A program made the translations under genes and the position numbers. The notes beneath the pieces were generated by a model. The model was not told the DNA's origin. It searched no databases and saw nothing but the letters and a program-made list of their open reading frames with translations. From contig OX352761.1 of the NCBI GenBank assembly GCA_947095585.1, positions 60,938,832 to 61,002,831 of the forward strand: 64,000 nucleotides of DNA. Reading direction: 5' to 3'. The DNA is from Nephrocerus scutellatus. Lineage: Eukaryota > Arthropoda > Insecta > Diptera > Pipunculidae. Shown one piece after another: positions 53,322 to 64,000 of the stretch (the first letter of the stretch is position 1; each line of letters opens with the position of its first letter).

Positions 53322-55042
53322 ACTTCCTCTTTCTGAGAAAGAGCCTGCCGGATTAGAACCGCTTTTTTGGGGCCCTTACCCTTACGGCAGGCGGTCTGGC
53401 TCGGTTGGCCCGTTGGTCTGCCCTTGCCTATCCTACTCCTAGGAGTAAGTGCAGCTCTTGCTGCGTTTTTACCATTTCTGGAAGGAATTGAACCAGATGG
53501 CTTGGTAGCCTTGCTGGACGATGGAGCTGGTCGTATTACCAGCTTTGATGTTTTGGTTCCAGACCCGCTGTGATCAACCTGCCCGGAAGAGCTGGTGACC
53601 GAAGAGACAGTCTTCTGTTTAGCTGGCGCTGGGTCGGAGCCACTCAGACACGCTAGCTCAGTGGTATTTTTAGCAGAGCTGTCTGTGTTAGAGGTGCATT
53701 GGTCAGATGCTGAGTTCTTATCGGTGCTCTTAAGAATCAGCCTAATCTGACCAAAGCGGTACCCTATAATGCCTTTGTTGGCACTGAGTCTTATCATGGA
53801 GGCGTCGTCAACCGCCATTACGAGATGAAGGAGCGCACCTTCCTTATTTCTCTGTACCACCTTCCATGAAGTGGCATTTAAGCCTTCGTTCTGGGCCTCG
53901 ATTGTGGCCAGCACCTTCTCTGAAGGGAGCTCAGTGCTTTGTGGAAAGAACCCACGGACGATGTGTGTCTTCGGGAAAGATCCCTCTTCCACTAGCATCA
54001 CGTCCAGTCCACTTTTGTTCTTAATTTTTTGGAAATTGGAGCGCATCCACCCGGCAGTAGAGCTGTCTAGACAGATGAAAATCATCCATCCTGATTTGGG
54101 ATACGTTCCAGTGAAGCGCGGCCAAACGCCGCAGCCAGTCATCTCAATCGAGGTGTCGATTACCGCTTCTTGGAGGTGAGCGATTTGCTCCTTTGTCAGC
54201 GGTTTCTTCGACAGGTCGATCGGGACAACCCCCAGTCTGACAGCACTAGTCACTTGACTGAAAGTGGGATTGTCAGGTGATGGTCCTGCTCTGGCCTTCT
54301 TGGCAGTCGATGAGGGCGGTATCAGGTCTTCCGACCTGACGCGTTTGACAACGCTCTTAGTAGGAGGCGCCGCTTTGGCAAAAACAAGAGCACTGTCTCT
54401 GTCTTTCCCTATGCGTAAAGCATACTTAAAGCGTCTTTTCTCCCTCGAAGTTAGCTTAACATAAGCCTGTTGTTGGATCTGCATTCCCCCTAATGCGATC
54501 CCAACCGAGGAGCACCCGGATTTCTCCGAGATGACGCTGATGGTGTCGACAACTTCGGATGTGTCAGACTCGGATGAATTCGAATCCACACCCTTGTTGC
54601 CAACATCTAAAAGTGACGTTGTGTTCAACACGGGGTTGATCTTGGAGAGCTTATCCCCCACCGACAAAACAACGGTCTGCATTTGAGCAGGTTCCGCGTT
54701 TGCTGTCAACACTTGATTGACCGTCGGAAGGGAATCAGTTCCTGACGAGGTTTCGAGTGGCCCAGAAGCACATCTCGATATTGGTGTCACCACTGGGATG
54801 ACTGTCAGGGGCACAGAAGCCTCTGACACTACAAAGGGCCGCTCTAACGCAGCTCCCGAGGTTGATGCGATTGGAGATGCATCGGTCTCATAAATTATAT
54901 TTGGATTCTCAATAATTCCCACGAGTATCCGGGAAAATATGTCACCCATGGTAGAGCCCGGTATACCACGAGAAGACCGGTTAAAATCGGAGGTTGCCAG
55001 GTATCCGAAGTCCCGTGCTAGCGACCAACAACTCATGGCCAT
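53318..55042 (-). CDS. R3 ORF1 protein
   Basis: 574 codons from ATG 55042, apparently intact. Ser/Thr-rich N-terminal half; basic centre (LTSREKRRFKYALRIGKDRD); then a folded region (~270-430: LTKEQIAHLQEAVIDTSIEM, PRFTGTYPKSGWMIFICLDS, WKVVQRNKEGALLHLVMAVD) resembling the DUF4780-type domain of insect LOA-like elements; and a Ser/Lys/Arg-rich tail. No CCHC knuckle seen. Presumed RNA-binding. The 5' UTR is 55043-55323. Confidence 0.82.
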   Translation of the reverse strand: MAMSCWSLARDFGYLATSDFNRSSRGIPGSTMGDIFSRILVGIIENPNIIYETDASPIASTSGAALERPFVVSEASVPLTVIPVVTPISRCASGPLETSSGTDSLPTVNQVLTANAEPAQMQTVVLSVGDKLSKINPVLNTTSLLDVGNKGVDSNSSESDTSEVVDTISVISEKSGCSSVGIALGGMQIQQQAYVKLTSREKRRFKYALRIGKDRDSALVFAKAAPPTKSVVKRVRSEDLIPPSSTAKKARAGPSPDNPTFSQVTSAVRLGVVPIDLSKKPLTKEQIAHLQEAVIDTSIEMTGCGVWPRFTGTYPKSGWMIFICLDSSTAGWMRSNFQKIKNKSGLDVMLVEEGSFPKTHIVRGFFPQSTELPSEKVLATIEAQNEGLNATSWKVVQRNKEGALLHLVMAVDDASMIRLSANKGIIGYRFGQIRLILKSTDKNSASDQCTSNTDSSAKNTTELACLSGSDPAPAKQKTVSSVTSSSGQVDHSGSGTKTSKLVIRPAPSSSKATKPSGSIPSRNGKNAARAALTPRSRIGKGRPTGQPSQTACRKGKGPKKAVLIRQALSQKEEV

Positions 55043-55336
55043 GGATCCCTGGGCGCACGTGTCTCACCACTGGATTTAGGATTTTTTAGTCTGTCGAGGT
55101 TTACTCCTCCACTTGCTTTATTGAGGATAGGGTTGCCCCGTTACCTCACACCCTCCTCCTTTACCCGGGCTTGGGACCGGCATGCTGTCTACGTACTAGG
55201 AGAGGTGGTCGTCTCATTCACCTACCAAAATCACACCTACTCAACTCTAAAGAGTGAACAGCTGTGATTTGTGACCAACTCAGAGACCACTCCCACTCCC
55301 ACACGACGGAAAACAAGGCGGAGTCAACGATCAGAT

Positions 55337-56376
55337 ACCCATCAGTAGTATACCACCCACCAGCGCATATAAACGGAAAACCCATTGTTGGAAGTGCGGT
55401 CAACCAGGGCATGTTCGAAGGAAATGCCAACATGCACGGCAACTGTTCTGTTCATATAGCGACACCTCAACGGTCAATGTAGACCGGGAAACGCCGACGG
55501 GCCATCCAATCCTATGAGGAATTAGACGTCCCAGACCCGACTGTCCTCAGTCACGCTTCATACACATTACCAATTGTATGTTACAATAAGCAATAAAATG
55601 CCGTCATCGATAGTGGGGCAGGGAAATCATGCATCGGAAAAACGATACAGCAAGTCTGTATAACCAAGCAAGTACCGTTAGACCGATAACTATGACTTTC
55701 GCCTTAGCCAACAAATCTACAGTCACCGCTCGTCAGGCATATATGATACAATTGGAATGGAAAGGCCACACGTACATCCAAGAGTTTGCCTTCATACCAG
55801 AACTGATGGACAAATTCCTAATAGGAACTGATTTCCTATCGAAATTTGGTTTCACCATTAATAAAGAAACAATAGTAGCACGTACCGAACCGAGTCAACC
55901 AGTGATCCAAAGTCTTCTGACCGAAAGGCAGCAGTTGGACAAGTTCCTGGCAGTTGAATTACCACAGTTTGAAAACGTTAAAGGACCAACCAGTGTTACT
56001 GAGCACGAGATTCGACTCAAACACCAGCGGCCGTTCAAACAGTGGTATATGCCAAGAAACCCCGCGATGCAAGCGATTATCAATGAAGAGATCGACCAAT
56101 TATTGGCAGAAGGGAAAATCGAATCATCCAACAGTCCATATAGCTCACCCATCGTGTTGGTCAGGAAGAAGAAGCAAGGTACCTGGAGGCTATGTGTTGA
56201 CTATCGACAACTGAATGAAATCTCAATCAAAGATGCATATCCATTACCACAGATTAACCACATACTCGACAAGCTCAAAGGAGCCAAATACATTTCTACG
56301 ATCGACCCTAAGCAAGGATACTGGCGGATACCGCTGAAGGCAACAAGTCGACCATATACTACGTTCACCGTTCCTA
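55337..56376 (+). pseudogene. G2 nucleocapsid, protease and RT start, array copy 1
   Basis: CCHC knuckle CWKCGQPGHVRRKC near 55385-55430, protease AVIDSGAGKSCIGKT near 55605, then after a frameshift the open frame 55629-56453: FIPELMDKFLIGTDFLSKFG (end of protease) and RT PFKQWYMPRNPAMQ, SNSPYSSPIVLVRKKKQGTW, RLCVDYRQLN. Cut after YTTFTVP where the R3 sequence begins, so the last ~25 codons are chimeric. Confidence 0.88.
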
Positions 56377-57083
56377 AAAGTGACGTTGTGTTCAACATGG
56401 GGTTGATCTTGGAGAGCTTATCCCCCACCGACAAAACAACGGTCTGCATTTGAGCAGGTTCCGCGTTTGCTGTCAACACTTGATTGACCGTCGGAAGGGA
56501 TTCAGTTCCTAACGAGGTTTCGAGTGGCCCAGAAGCACATCTCGATATTGGTGTCACCACTGGGATGACTGTCAGGGGCACAGAAGCCTCTGACACTACA
56601 AAGGGCCGCTCTAACGCAGCTCCCGAGGTTGATGCGATTGGAGATGCATCGGTCTCATAAATTATATTTGGATTCTCAATAATTCCCACGAGTATCCGGG
56701 AAAATATGTCACCCATGGTAGAGCCCGGTATACCACGAGAAGACCGGTTAAAATCGGAGGTTGCCAGGTATCCGAAGTCCCGTGCTAGCGACCAACAACT
56801 CATGGCCATGGATCCCTGGGCGCACGTGTCTCACCACTGGATTTAGGATTTTTTAGTCTGTCGAGGTTTACTCCTCCACTTGCTTTATTGAGGATAGGGT
56901 TGCCCCGTTACCTCACACCCTCCTCCTTTACCCGGGCTTGGGACCGGCATGCTGTCTACGTACTAGGAGAGGTGGTCGTCTCATTCACCTACCAAAATCA
57001 CACCTACTCAACTCTAAAGAGTGAACAGCTGTGATTTGTGACCAACTCAGAGACCACTCCCACACGACGGAAAACAAGGCGGA
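56377..57083 (-). pseudogene. R3 5' fragment, array copy 2
   Basis: 5' UTR and the first ~140 codons of ORF1 (minus, ATG at 56809), ending at the junction with G2 RT. Confidence 0.9.
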
Positions 57084-58137
57084 GTCAACGATCAGATACC
57101 CATCAGTAGTATACCACCCACCAGCGCATATAAACGGAAAACCCATTGTTGGAAGTGCGGTCAACCAGGGCATGTTCGAAGGAAATGCCAACATGCACGG
57201 CAACTCTTCTGTTCATATAGCGACACCTCAACGGTCAATGTAGACCGGGAAACGCCGACGGGCCATCCAATCCTATGAGGAATTAGACGTCCCAGACCCG
57301 ACTGTCCTCAGTCACGCTTCATACACATTACCAATTGTATGTTACAATAAGCAATAAAATGCCGTCATCGATAGTGGGGCAGGGAAATCATGCATCGGAA
57401 AAACGATACAGCAAGTCTGTATAACCAAGCAAGTACCGTTAGACCGATAACTATGACTTTCGCCTTAGCCAACAAATCTACAGTCACCGCTCGTCAGGCA
57501 TATATGATACAATTGGAATGGAAAGGCCACACGTACATCCAAGAGTTTGCCTTCATACCAGAACTGATGGACAAATTCCTAATAGGAACTGATTTCCTAT
57601 CGAAATTTGGTTTCACCATTAATAAAGAAACAATAATAGCACGAACCGAACCGAGTCAACCAGTGATCCAAAGTCTTCTGACCGAAAGGCAGCAGTTGGA
57701 CAAGTTCCTGGCAGTTGAATTACCACAGTTTGAAAACGTTAAAGGACCAACCAGTGTTACTGAGCACGAGATTCGACTCAAACACCAGCGGCCGTTCAAA
57801 CAGTGGTATATGCCAAGAAACCCCGCGATGCAAGCGATTATCAATGAAGAGATCGACCAATTATTGGCAGAAGGGAAAATCGAATCATCCAACAGTCCAT
57901 ATAGCTCACCCATCGTGTTGGTCAGGAAGAAGAAGCAAGGTACCTGGAGGCTATGTGTTGACTATCGACAACTGAATGAAATCTCAATCAAAGATGCATA
58001 TCCATTACCACAGATTAACCACATACTCGACAAGCTCAAAGGAGCCAAATACATTTCTACGATCGACCCTAAGCAAGGATACTGGCGGATACCGCTGAAG
58101 GCAACAAGTCGACCATATACTACGTTCACCGTTCCTA
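57084..58137 (+). pseudogene. G2 nucleocapsid, protease and RT start, array copy 2
   Basis: Nearly identical to 55324-56376 (e.g. one Val to Ile change); open frame 57390-58214 crosses the junction. Confidence 0.9.
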
Positions 58138-58850
58138 AAAGTGACGTTGTGTTCAACATGGGGTTGATCTTGGAGAGCTTATCCCCCACCGACAAAACAA
58201 CGGTCTGCATTTGAGCAGGTTCCGCGTTTGCTGTCAACACTTGATTGACCGTCGGAAGGGAATCAGTTCCTAACGAGGTTTCGAGTGGCCCAGAAGCACA
58301 TCTCGATATTGGTGTCACCACTGGGATGACTGTCAGGGGCACAGAAGCCTCTGACACTACAAAGGGCCGCTCTAACGCAGCTCCCGAGGTTGATGCGATT
58401 GGAGATGCATCGGTCTCATAAATTATATTTGGATTCTCAATAATTCCCACGAGTATCCGGGAAAATATGTCACCCATGGTAGAGCCCGGTATACCACGAG
58501 AAGACCGGTTAAAATCGGAGGTTGCCAGGTATCCGAAGTCCCGTGCTAGCGACCAACAACTCATGGCCATGGATCCCTGGGCGCACGTGTCTCACCACTG
58601 GATTTAGGATTTTTTAGTCTGTCGAGGTTTACTCCTCCACTTGCTTTATTGAGGATAGGGTTGCCCCGTTACCTCACACCCTCCTCCTTTACCCGGGCTT
58701 GGGACCGGCATGCTGTCTACGTACTAGGAGAGGTGGTCGTCTCATTCACCTACCAAAATCACACCTACTCAACTCTAAAGAGTGAACAGCTGTGATTTGT
58801 GACCAACTCAGAGACCACTCCCACTCCCACACGACGGAAAACAAGGCGGA
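58138..58850 (-). pseudogene. R3 5' fragment, array copy 3
   Basis: As copy 2, ORF1 ATG at 58570. Confidence 0.9.
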
Positions 58851-60845
58851 GTCAACGATCAGATACCCATCAGTAGTATACCACCCACCAGCGCATATAA
58901 ACGGAAAACCCATTGTTGGAAGTGCGGTCAACCAGGGCATGTTCGAAGGAAATGCCAACATGCACGGCAACTGTTCTGTTCATATAGCGACACCTCAACG
59001 GTCAATGTAGACCGGGAAACGCCGACGGGCCGTCCAATCCTATGAGGAATTAGACGTCCCAGACCCGACTGTCCTCAGTCACGCTTCATACACATTACCA
59101 ATTGTATGTTACAATAAGCAATAAAATGCCGTCATCGATAGTGGGGCAGGGAAATCATGCATCGGAAAAACGATACAGCAAGTCTGTATAACCAAGCAAG
59201 TACCGTTAGACCGATAACTATGACTTTCGCCTTAGCCAACAAATCTACAGTCACCGCTCGTCAGGCATATATGATACAATTGGAATGGAAAGGCCACACG
59301 TACATCCAAGAGTTTGCCTTCATACCAGAACTGATGGACAAATTCCTAATAGGAACTGATTTCCTATCGAAATTTGGTTTCACCATTAATAAAGAAACAA
59401 TAGTAGCACGTACCGAACCGAGTCAACCAGTGATCCAAAGTCTTCTGACCGAAAGGCAGCAGTTGGACAAGTTCCTGGCAGTTGAATTACCACAGTTTGA
59501 AAACGTTAAAGGACAAACCAGTGTTACTGAGCACGAGATTCGACTCAAACACCAGCGGCCGTTCAAACAGTGGTATATGCCAAGAAACCCCGCGATGCAA
59601 GCGATTATCAATGAAGAGATCGACCAATTATTGGCAGAAGGGAAAATCGAATCATCCAACAGTCCATATAGCTCACCCATCGTGTTGGTCAGGAAGAAGA
59701 AGCAAGGTACCTGGAGGCTATGTGTTGACTATCGACAACTGAATGAAATCTCAATCAAAGATGCATATCCATTACCACAGATTAACCACATACTCGACAA
59801 GCTCAAAGGAGCCAAATACATTTCTACGATCGACCCTAAGCAAGGATACTGGCAGATACCGCTGAAGGCAACAAGTCGACCATATACTACGTTCACCGTT
59901 CCTGGCAGAGGACTCTACCAGTGGAAAGTTATGCCATTTGGGTTACACTCAGCCCCTGCTACTTTTCAACGACTGCTCGACAGAATTATCAGTCCGGAAC
60001 TGGAACAATACGCGTTCGCCTACTTGGATGATATCATTGTCATCGGAAGCACCTTCGCTGAACATATGAATGCCCTGACTGAAGTATTCAAACGCTTGAA
60101 ATCGGCCGGACTTAAGATCAATGCTGAGAAATGTGAATTCGGCAAAGCAGAAATGCGCTATCTTGGACACATGGTCAATCAGAGCGGTATTCACACGGAT
60201 CCCGACAAGATTGAAGCAGTTAAATCGCTGGTACCCCCGCGAAACATAAAGAAACTTCGTCGTATTATTGGAATCGCATCATGGTATCGACGCTTCGTCC
60301 CAAATTTTTCGACCATCACGGCACCTTTAACCAAATTATTAAAAAAGAAGCAGAAGTGGTCATGGGGAGAAGCCCAAAAGGAAGCATTCGAAACACTGAA
60401 AACGAAACTAACCGAGGCACCAGTTCTTGCCTGCCCAGATTTTTCCAGACAGTTCGTCCTGCAAACAGACGCTAGCGCCGATGGACTTGGAACAGTACTC
60501 TGGCAGACAATAAACAACCAGGAGCGAGTGATCGCATACGCTAGTCGAACGCTTACAGACGCTGAACGAAATTACTCAGTCACCGAAAGGGAGTGTTTGG
60601 CGGTAGTGTGGGGTATACGGAAAATGAGACCATACCTAGAAGGGTATGTCCTTGTACAGACCGATCATCAGTCGCTGAGATGGCTTCATAGCATCGATAA
60701 CCCATCTGGACGACTGGCGCGCTGGGCCATAGAATTACAACAACACGAATTCGAGATTCGCTATCGAAAGGGATCATCAAATACAGTGGCAGATATATAT
60801 GGAATATATGGAACCCCAAATCAAGATATTATTACCTATTACTGA
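58851..60845 (+). pseudogene. pol: G2 pol: protease, RT and RNase H
   Basis: After the knuckle and the protease DSG (frameshift near 59150) the frame 59157-60845 is open for 562 codons. RT: RLCVDYRQLN, WQIPLKATSRPYTTFTVPGR, MPFGLHSAPATFQ, YLDDIIVIG, LGHMVNQSGIHTDP, IGIASWYRRFVPNFS. RNase H: TDASADGLGTVLWQ, ERECLAVVWG, TDHQSLRW, then NTVADIYG where family members have ADALSR; the frame ends soon after. No lesion inside RT, so the enzyme core of this copy looks whole. Confidence 0.92.
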
Positions 60846-61660
60846 AACCTGTTCGTGGTACGACTCCAAGATCCAGGCAGTCACCATGAAACCAGAAGAC
60901 AACGCCGAATACCAGGTCCTCGACAAAACCCTATATAGACACATCTATAACCCAACCTGTTACACAGAAACCGCTCAATCTGCATGGAAGATTTGCGTCC
61001 CCAAACCATTACGTCCACAAGTCTTTGTCTTTGTCCGGAGATGCCCTACGTGCATAGAATACAAGGTACCAACTTGCAAACCCGCTGGAAAAATGTATAT
61101 GACTGTCCACTGCCACGGTCGACGAAGGTAAACACGATGATACTCGTTTTCTACGACAAGTTTTCTAAATGGGTAGAAGTCATGGCGTTGCACAACCCCC
61201 GCGTTGATAAAAAGATTCAGGGAACGAATACTTAGCCGGTATGGCTGCCCAAAATTGTAAATAACTGACAACTGTACGCAATACAGAAGTAAACAGTTCC
61301 AAAACCTGCTCGCGCAATTACAAATAAAGCAGAGGTTTACGCCGCCATATGCGACGCAAGCCAACCCAACGGAAAGGATGAACCGCGTCATCAAGACCAT
61401 GATCGCACAATATGTATAGACGGACTATCGCAGATGGGATGAGCATCTACCAGAGCTAATTTTAGCTATAAACACTAGCCGAAACGAAGTAACAGGCTAC
61501 TCAGCGGCATATCTCAAAAGGGACGTCCACGACGATTCAGGCTAACCGGCCCCTTAGGGCACATATACGGGAAGCAAATCGCCGACGACACGGTTCTGCT
61601 GAAGACGGAGTCACACCAACAGATCACTCTACGGAACCAGGCAAGGAGTAAACAAACAAA
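60846..61660 (+). pseudogene. G2 integrase remnant
   Basis: Scattered over three frames: TLYRHIYNPTCY and APWKICVP-like start, CPTCIEYKVPTCKPAGKM (end of zinc finger; its His part is deleted), MILVFYDKFSKWVEVMAL, then PPYATQANPTERMN with the catalytic Glu and NTSRNEVTGYSAAYL. The second Asp motif is corrupted. After the integrase there is only about 100 nt before AT-rich non-coding sequence, and no Ulp1-like motif. Confidence 0.82.
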
Positions 61661-62010
61661 AAATATATATATATAAAAAAAATAAAAACAAACACAATTA
61701 TTTATATAAAACCAAAAAAAAAAACATATATATATTTATATATAAAAAAAAAAAAAAAAAAAAAAAACTAGCACTAAGCATATAATCAAAGGTAGATTCT
61801 TTCTTTTGTAACTTGGGCCGGTGACTGGCACGACAAATAAAGGTTATCCCACAAAGTAGAGTGACCACACCAACCGAGGAAAGTAGAGTAAAAATATTAT
61901 TAAGCCATAAAATAAACAACGAAAACACAATTATATTAGAGAACTCCTGTTATCCAACATGTATATACATTATTATATACCCCCTAGCATTTTCGTTTCT
62001 TCCCGAAGTA
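61661..62010 (+). other. G2 3' non-coding region
   Basis: AT and poly-A simple repeats (61661-61765), then about 240 bp with no feature I can name. Minus-strand hydrophobic open frame here is not supported. Confidence 0.5.
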
Positions 62011-62019
62011 GGAGGGGAA
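62011..62019 (+). other. G2 polypurine tract
   Basis: GGAGGGGAA directly before TGTAACAAAG of the 3' LTR. Confidence 0.88.
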
Positions 62020-63311
62020 TGTAACAAAGTTGCCTACCAGCAACTACGCCACAACAAAATTACATTCAAAAATATATATATAAGTAATATGTGCGCACAG
62101 CTCACATAAGTTGCATGGCACCAATCAAAATATATACACACGTACATACATACGTATACACTTTTAGAATAAATTGCTTGAGTAACCATATAGGAATGTC
62201 AACGTAGTAAGCATTCGCCAGAATATTTCTCATTCGACAGGCATGCTAATCGGCGTTGATATTAAGATATATTCTTGTGTTACTCAAGTGAGTCAATAGC
62301 GCCAGCGGAGAGCTATGAGCTAGAAGTCTCTAGTTACCGGGTTCATACTGCGGCATTGACTCGGATATTTTTAATTTTACTATCATATATAATAAAATAT
62401 TCATTCGGCCCTATGTCTTCATAACAAAAGAAAAGGCTTGTATTTTTTATAAACAATGGAGGATAAGGTATATTCATATAGTATTAGCATTAGTAATTCA
62501 ACAATCAGATATCTATACTCCAAAAAAAACCTAACTCAGTATATATACTGGAAGTGGTTAAGAGTCTCTCACTGTTCTACACGAACAAACTTTTGACGGG
62601 AACAGTAATCTACTGAACCCATACATACAACGCAGCTCCTATAATATTTTAGCCAGAGATAAGTAGATTCAATCGCTTTCTCTTCCTAACATATTACACC
62701 CTGGCTGGAAGTCGACAAACAGTACCCGCAGTGCGAAATAAGTAGATTCAATCGCTTTTTCGTCACTGATGGTCTGTTCTGCCGAAATTTCTCGTGGGCT
62801 TGCAAGGGATAAGTAGATTCAATCGCTTTTCCTTACTTGCGCCACTCTTTGTTGACCGGCACAGGAAGTAAGTAGATTCAATCGACTCTTCCTCAGTTAG
62901 AGCCCACTGGTCAATCGCATATAGCGGGGAATAGGTGACGTAAGTCTGTGTTTCCCCACTATAGCCAATTCTTTTCAGTCGACTGCTAAGTCCGACTGTG
63001 GTATAGGGTATTGGATGCGCCAATCTCCTATATAGGCAAATACCTCTATACGTAGGTTTAGGAATATATATATAGTTAGGTATAAATAAGTAGTTATTCT
63101 TAGTTTAAGCACTTGAAAAGCATGTAATTTAATATTAAAATCTCAAGAAGAGAAGAAAAGAAAAGAAAACAAATAATAAAGACAAAAACCAAAATACCAA
63201 CAAAAAACCGAATTCTTATTTATAAGAAAAACAAAAACAATTTGTAACACCGACGTAGAGGAGAAGAACCCTGGGTAATCCGGCGAGCATCACCCGAGTA
63301 GAAACGTTACA
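62020..63311 (+). repeat. G2 3' LTR
   Basis: TGTAACAAAGTTGCC...AACGTTACA, 1292 bp. Lacks CCATACGGCTAAT-type and other short segments of the 5' LTR and about 90 bp near 62505, so the LTRs have diverged by indels. TATAAATA at 63081-63088. Followed by AACC. Confidence 0.94.
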
Positions 63312-63315
63312 AACC

Positions 63316-63580
63316 AAATCCAAGACTAATAGTTCAAGAGTACTACCTTGCTATTATTGCTGAACTACACCCTGCCGAACCCAAATCCTCGATTAATAGT
63401 TCAAGAGTAGTACCTTGGTATTATTTCCGAGCTAAACGCTGAAAACCCAAATCCTCGATTAATAGTTCAAGAGTACTACCTTGCTATTATTTCCGAGCTA
63501 AACGCCGAAAACCCAAATCCTGGATTAATAGTTCAAGAGTACTACCTTGCTATTACTTCCGACCTCTCTTTTCAGCTACA
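63316..63580 (+). repeat. 66-bp tandem array
   Basis: TTCAAGAGTACTACCTTGC starts at 63333, 63400, 63466 and 63532 (period 66-67). One further unit lies left of G2 (46684); removing G2 joins the two with a spacing of about 69. Confidence 0.92.
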
Positions 63581-64000
63581 GTGGTTTAAGAGTGCTACCT
63601 TGCCACTACGATTAACCCGTTCTCTCCCTAATTCTAGGAGCCAAGGGGGAACAAGTACTTTGTAATTATACCCACCACTAATCCATAAACTTTCTTTGCA
63701 GCTACAGTGGTTCAAGAGTGCTACCTTGCCACTACGATTAACCCGTTCTCTCCCTAATTCTAGGAGCCAATGGGGTACAAGTACTTTGTACTTATACCCA
63801 CCACTAATCCATAAACTTTCTTTGCAGCTACAGTGGTTCAAGAGTTCTACCTTGCCACTACGATTAACCCGTTCCCTCCCTAATTCTAGGAGCCAAGGGG
63901 GTACAAGTACTTTGTACTTATACCCACCACTAATCCATAAACTTTATTTTCAGCTACAGTGGTTCAAGAGTGCTACCTTGCCACTACGATTAACCCGTTC
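63581..64000 (+). repeat. 126-bp tandem array, running off the window
   Basis: Units start at 63585, 63711, 63837 and 63963, exactly 126 bp apart. Core TTCAAGAGTGCTACCTTGCC is a variant of the 66-bp core. Each contains TTCTTTGCAG-like (pyrimidine tract plus AG) and GTACAAGTACTTTGTAC, a palindrome. A 42-residue open frame on the minus strand is a by-product of the period being divisible by three. Confidence 0.93.

Larger units (their letters stand above)
49632..55323 (-). mobile_element. R3: LOA-like non-LTR retrotransposon, nearly full length
   Basis: 5.7 kb on the minus strand: 5' UTR (55323-55043), ORF1, ORF2 with endonuclease, RT and RNase H, short 3' UTR and poly(A). The RNase H domain and the ORF1 type point to the LOA/Bilbo group (inference). 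Few lesions, so it is the youngest large non-LTR copy here. Confidence 0.88.
54610..59900. repeat. Tandem array 3, three copies of about 1.76 kb
   Basis: Unit = 5' ~715 bp of R3 (start of ORF1 and 5' UTR, minus) plus G2 gag end, protease and RT start. Junctions at about 56375 and 58135 join G2 RT (ACCGTTCCT) to R3 ORF1 (AAAAGTGACG). The first copy is continuous with full R3, the last with full G2 pol. Period 1761 and 1767; a CACTCC repeat unit is lost in copy 2. Confidence 0.94.
46736..63311 (+). mobile_element. G2: Ty3/gypsy-type element, interrupted by R3 and by array 3
   Basis: LTR pair (1418 and 1292 bp), tRNA-Lys-like primer site, SAP-type gag, PR-RT-RNase H-IN, polypurine tract. Four-base duplication AACC at 46732-46735 and 63312-63315. 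Protein style is like G1 (same lineage), but no Ulp1 domain is present after integrase. Confidence 0.92.

Noticed and set aside
63572..63841. Minus-strand 42-residue repeat protein
   Set aside because: By-product of the exact 126-bp period; no start context or domain.
63585..64000. CRISPR-like look of regular repeats
   Set aside because: Whole units repeat with no variable spacers, and the context is eukaryotic.

Overview
The window is a eukaryotic repeat block. I see no host gene; nearly every base belongs to retrotransposons or to tandem repeats built from them. The mix points to a dipteran insect, probably a higher fly, in heterochromatin or a piRNA-cluster-like locus: Ty3/gypsy elements with tRNA-Lys-like or tRNA-Ser-like primer sites, errantivirus relatives, R1-, LOA- and jockey-type non-LTR elements, and a mariner scrap. 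The species is inference. Element names used here (G1, G2, G3, E1, E2, E3, R1-R4) are local labels.

Region 1 (1-24,200) is a three-deep nest resolved by target-site duplications. An errantivirus-like element E1 (+) was hit by a non-LTR element R1 (-; 18-bp duplication at 4183/8997 and 21884). R1 was hit by the 8.4-kb gypsy-type element G1 (+; 9359-17726; 4-bp duplication CTTT). A 4,808-bp segment (E1 5' part, R1 tail, G1 LTR, start of G1 gag) is repeated in tandem to the left, with at least three copies. G1 is the most notable object: downstream of integrase, in the same reading frame, it carries a Ulp1/SENP-type (C48) cysteine protease domain, then an Asn/Gly-rich 15-residue repeat and a basic tail whose stop codon lies inside the 3' LTR.

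Region 2 (24,200-34,740) holds a decayed gypsy/errantivirus E2 (-) with env remnants and a tandemly duplicated protease, a mag-like gypsy E3 (+) lacking its integrase core, and a diverged G1-family LTR. Region 3 (34,740-48,450) is a second tandem triplication (4.2-4.8 kb units): an RT fragment R2 (-), a mariner scrap, a G3 LTR-like promoter region and the G2 5' LTR plus leader. Copies differ by deletions at short microhomologies.

Region 4 (46,736-63,311) is gypsy-type element G2 (+), framed by 1.3-1.4-kb LTRs and a 4-bp duplication (AACC). Its gag is split by a 5.7-kb LOA-like element R3 (-; 13-bp duplication). A third tandem triplication (about 1.76 kb) spans the R3/G2 boundary. G2 sits inside a 66-bp tandem array that resumes at 63,316 and passes into a 126-bp array running off the window.

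All coding regions are damaged by stops, frameshifts or deletions, so this looks like a graveyard. The three triplications have all their junctions inside transposons and are either young unequal-exchange products or assembly duplications.
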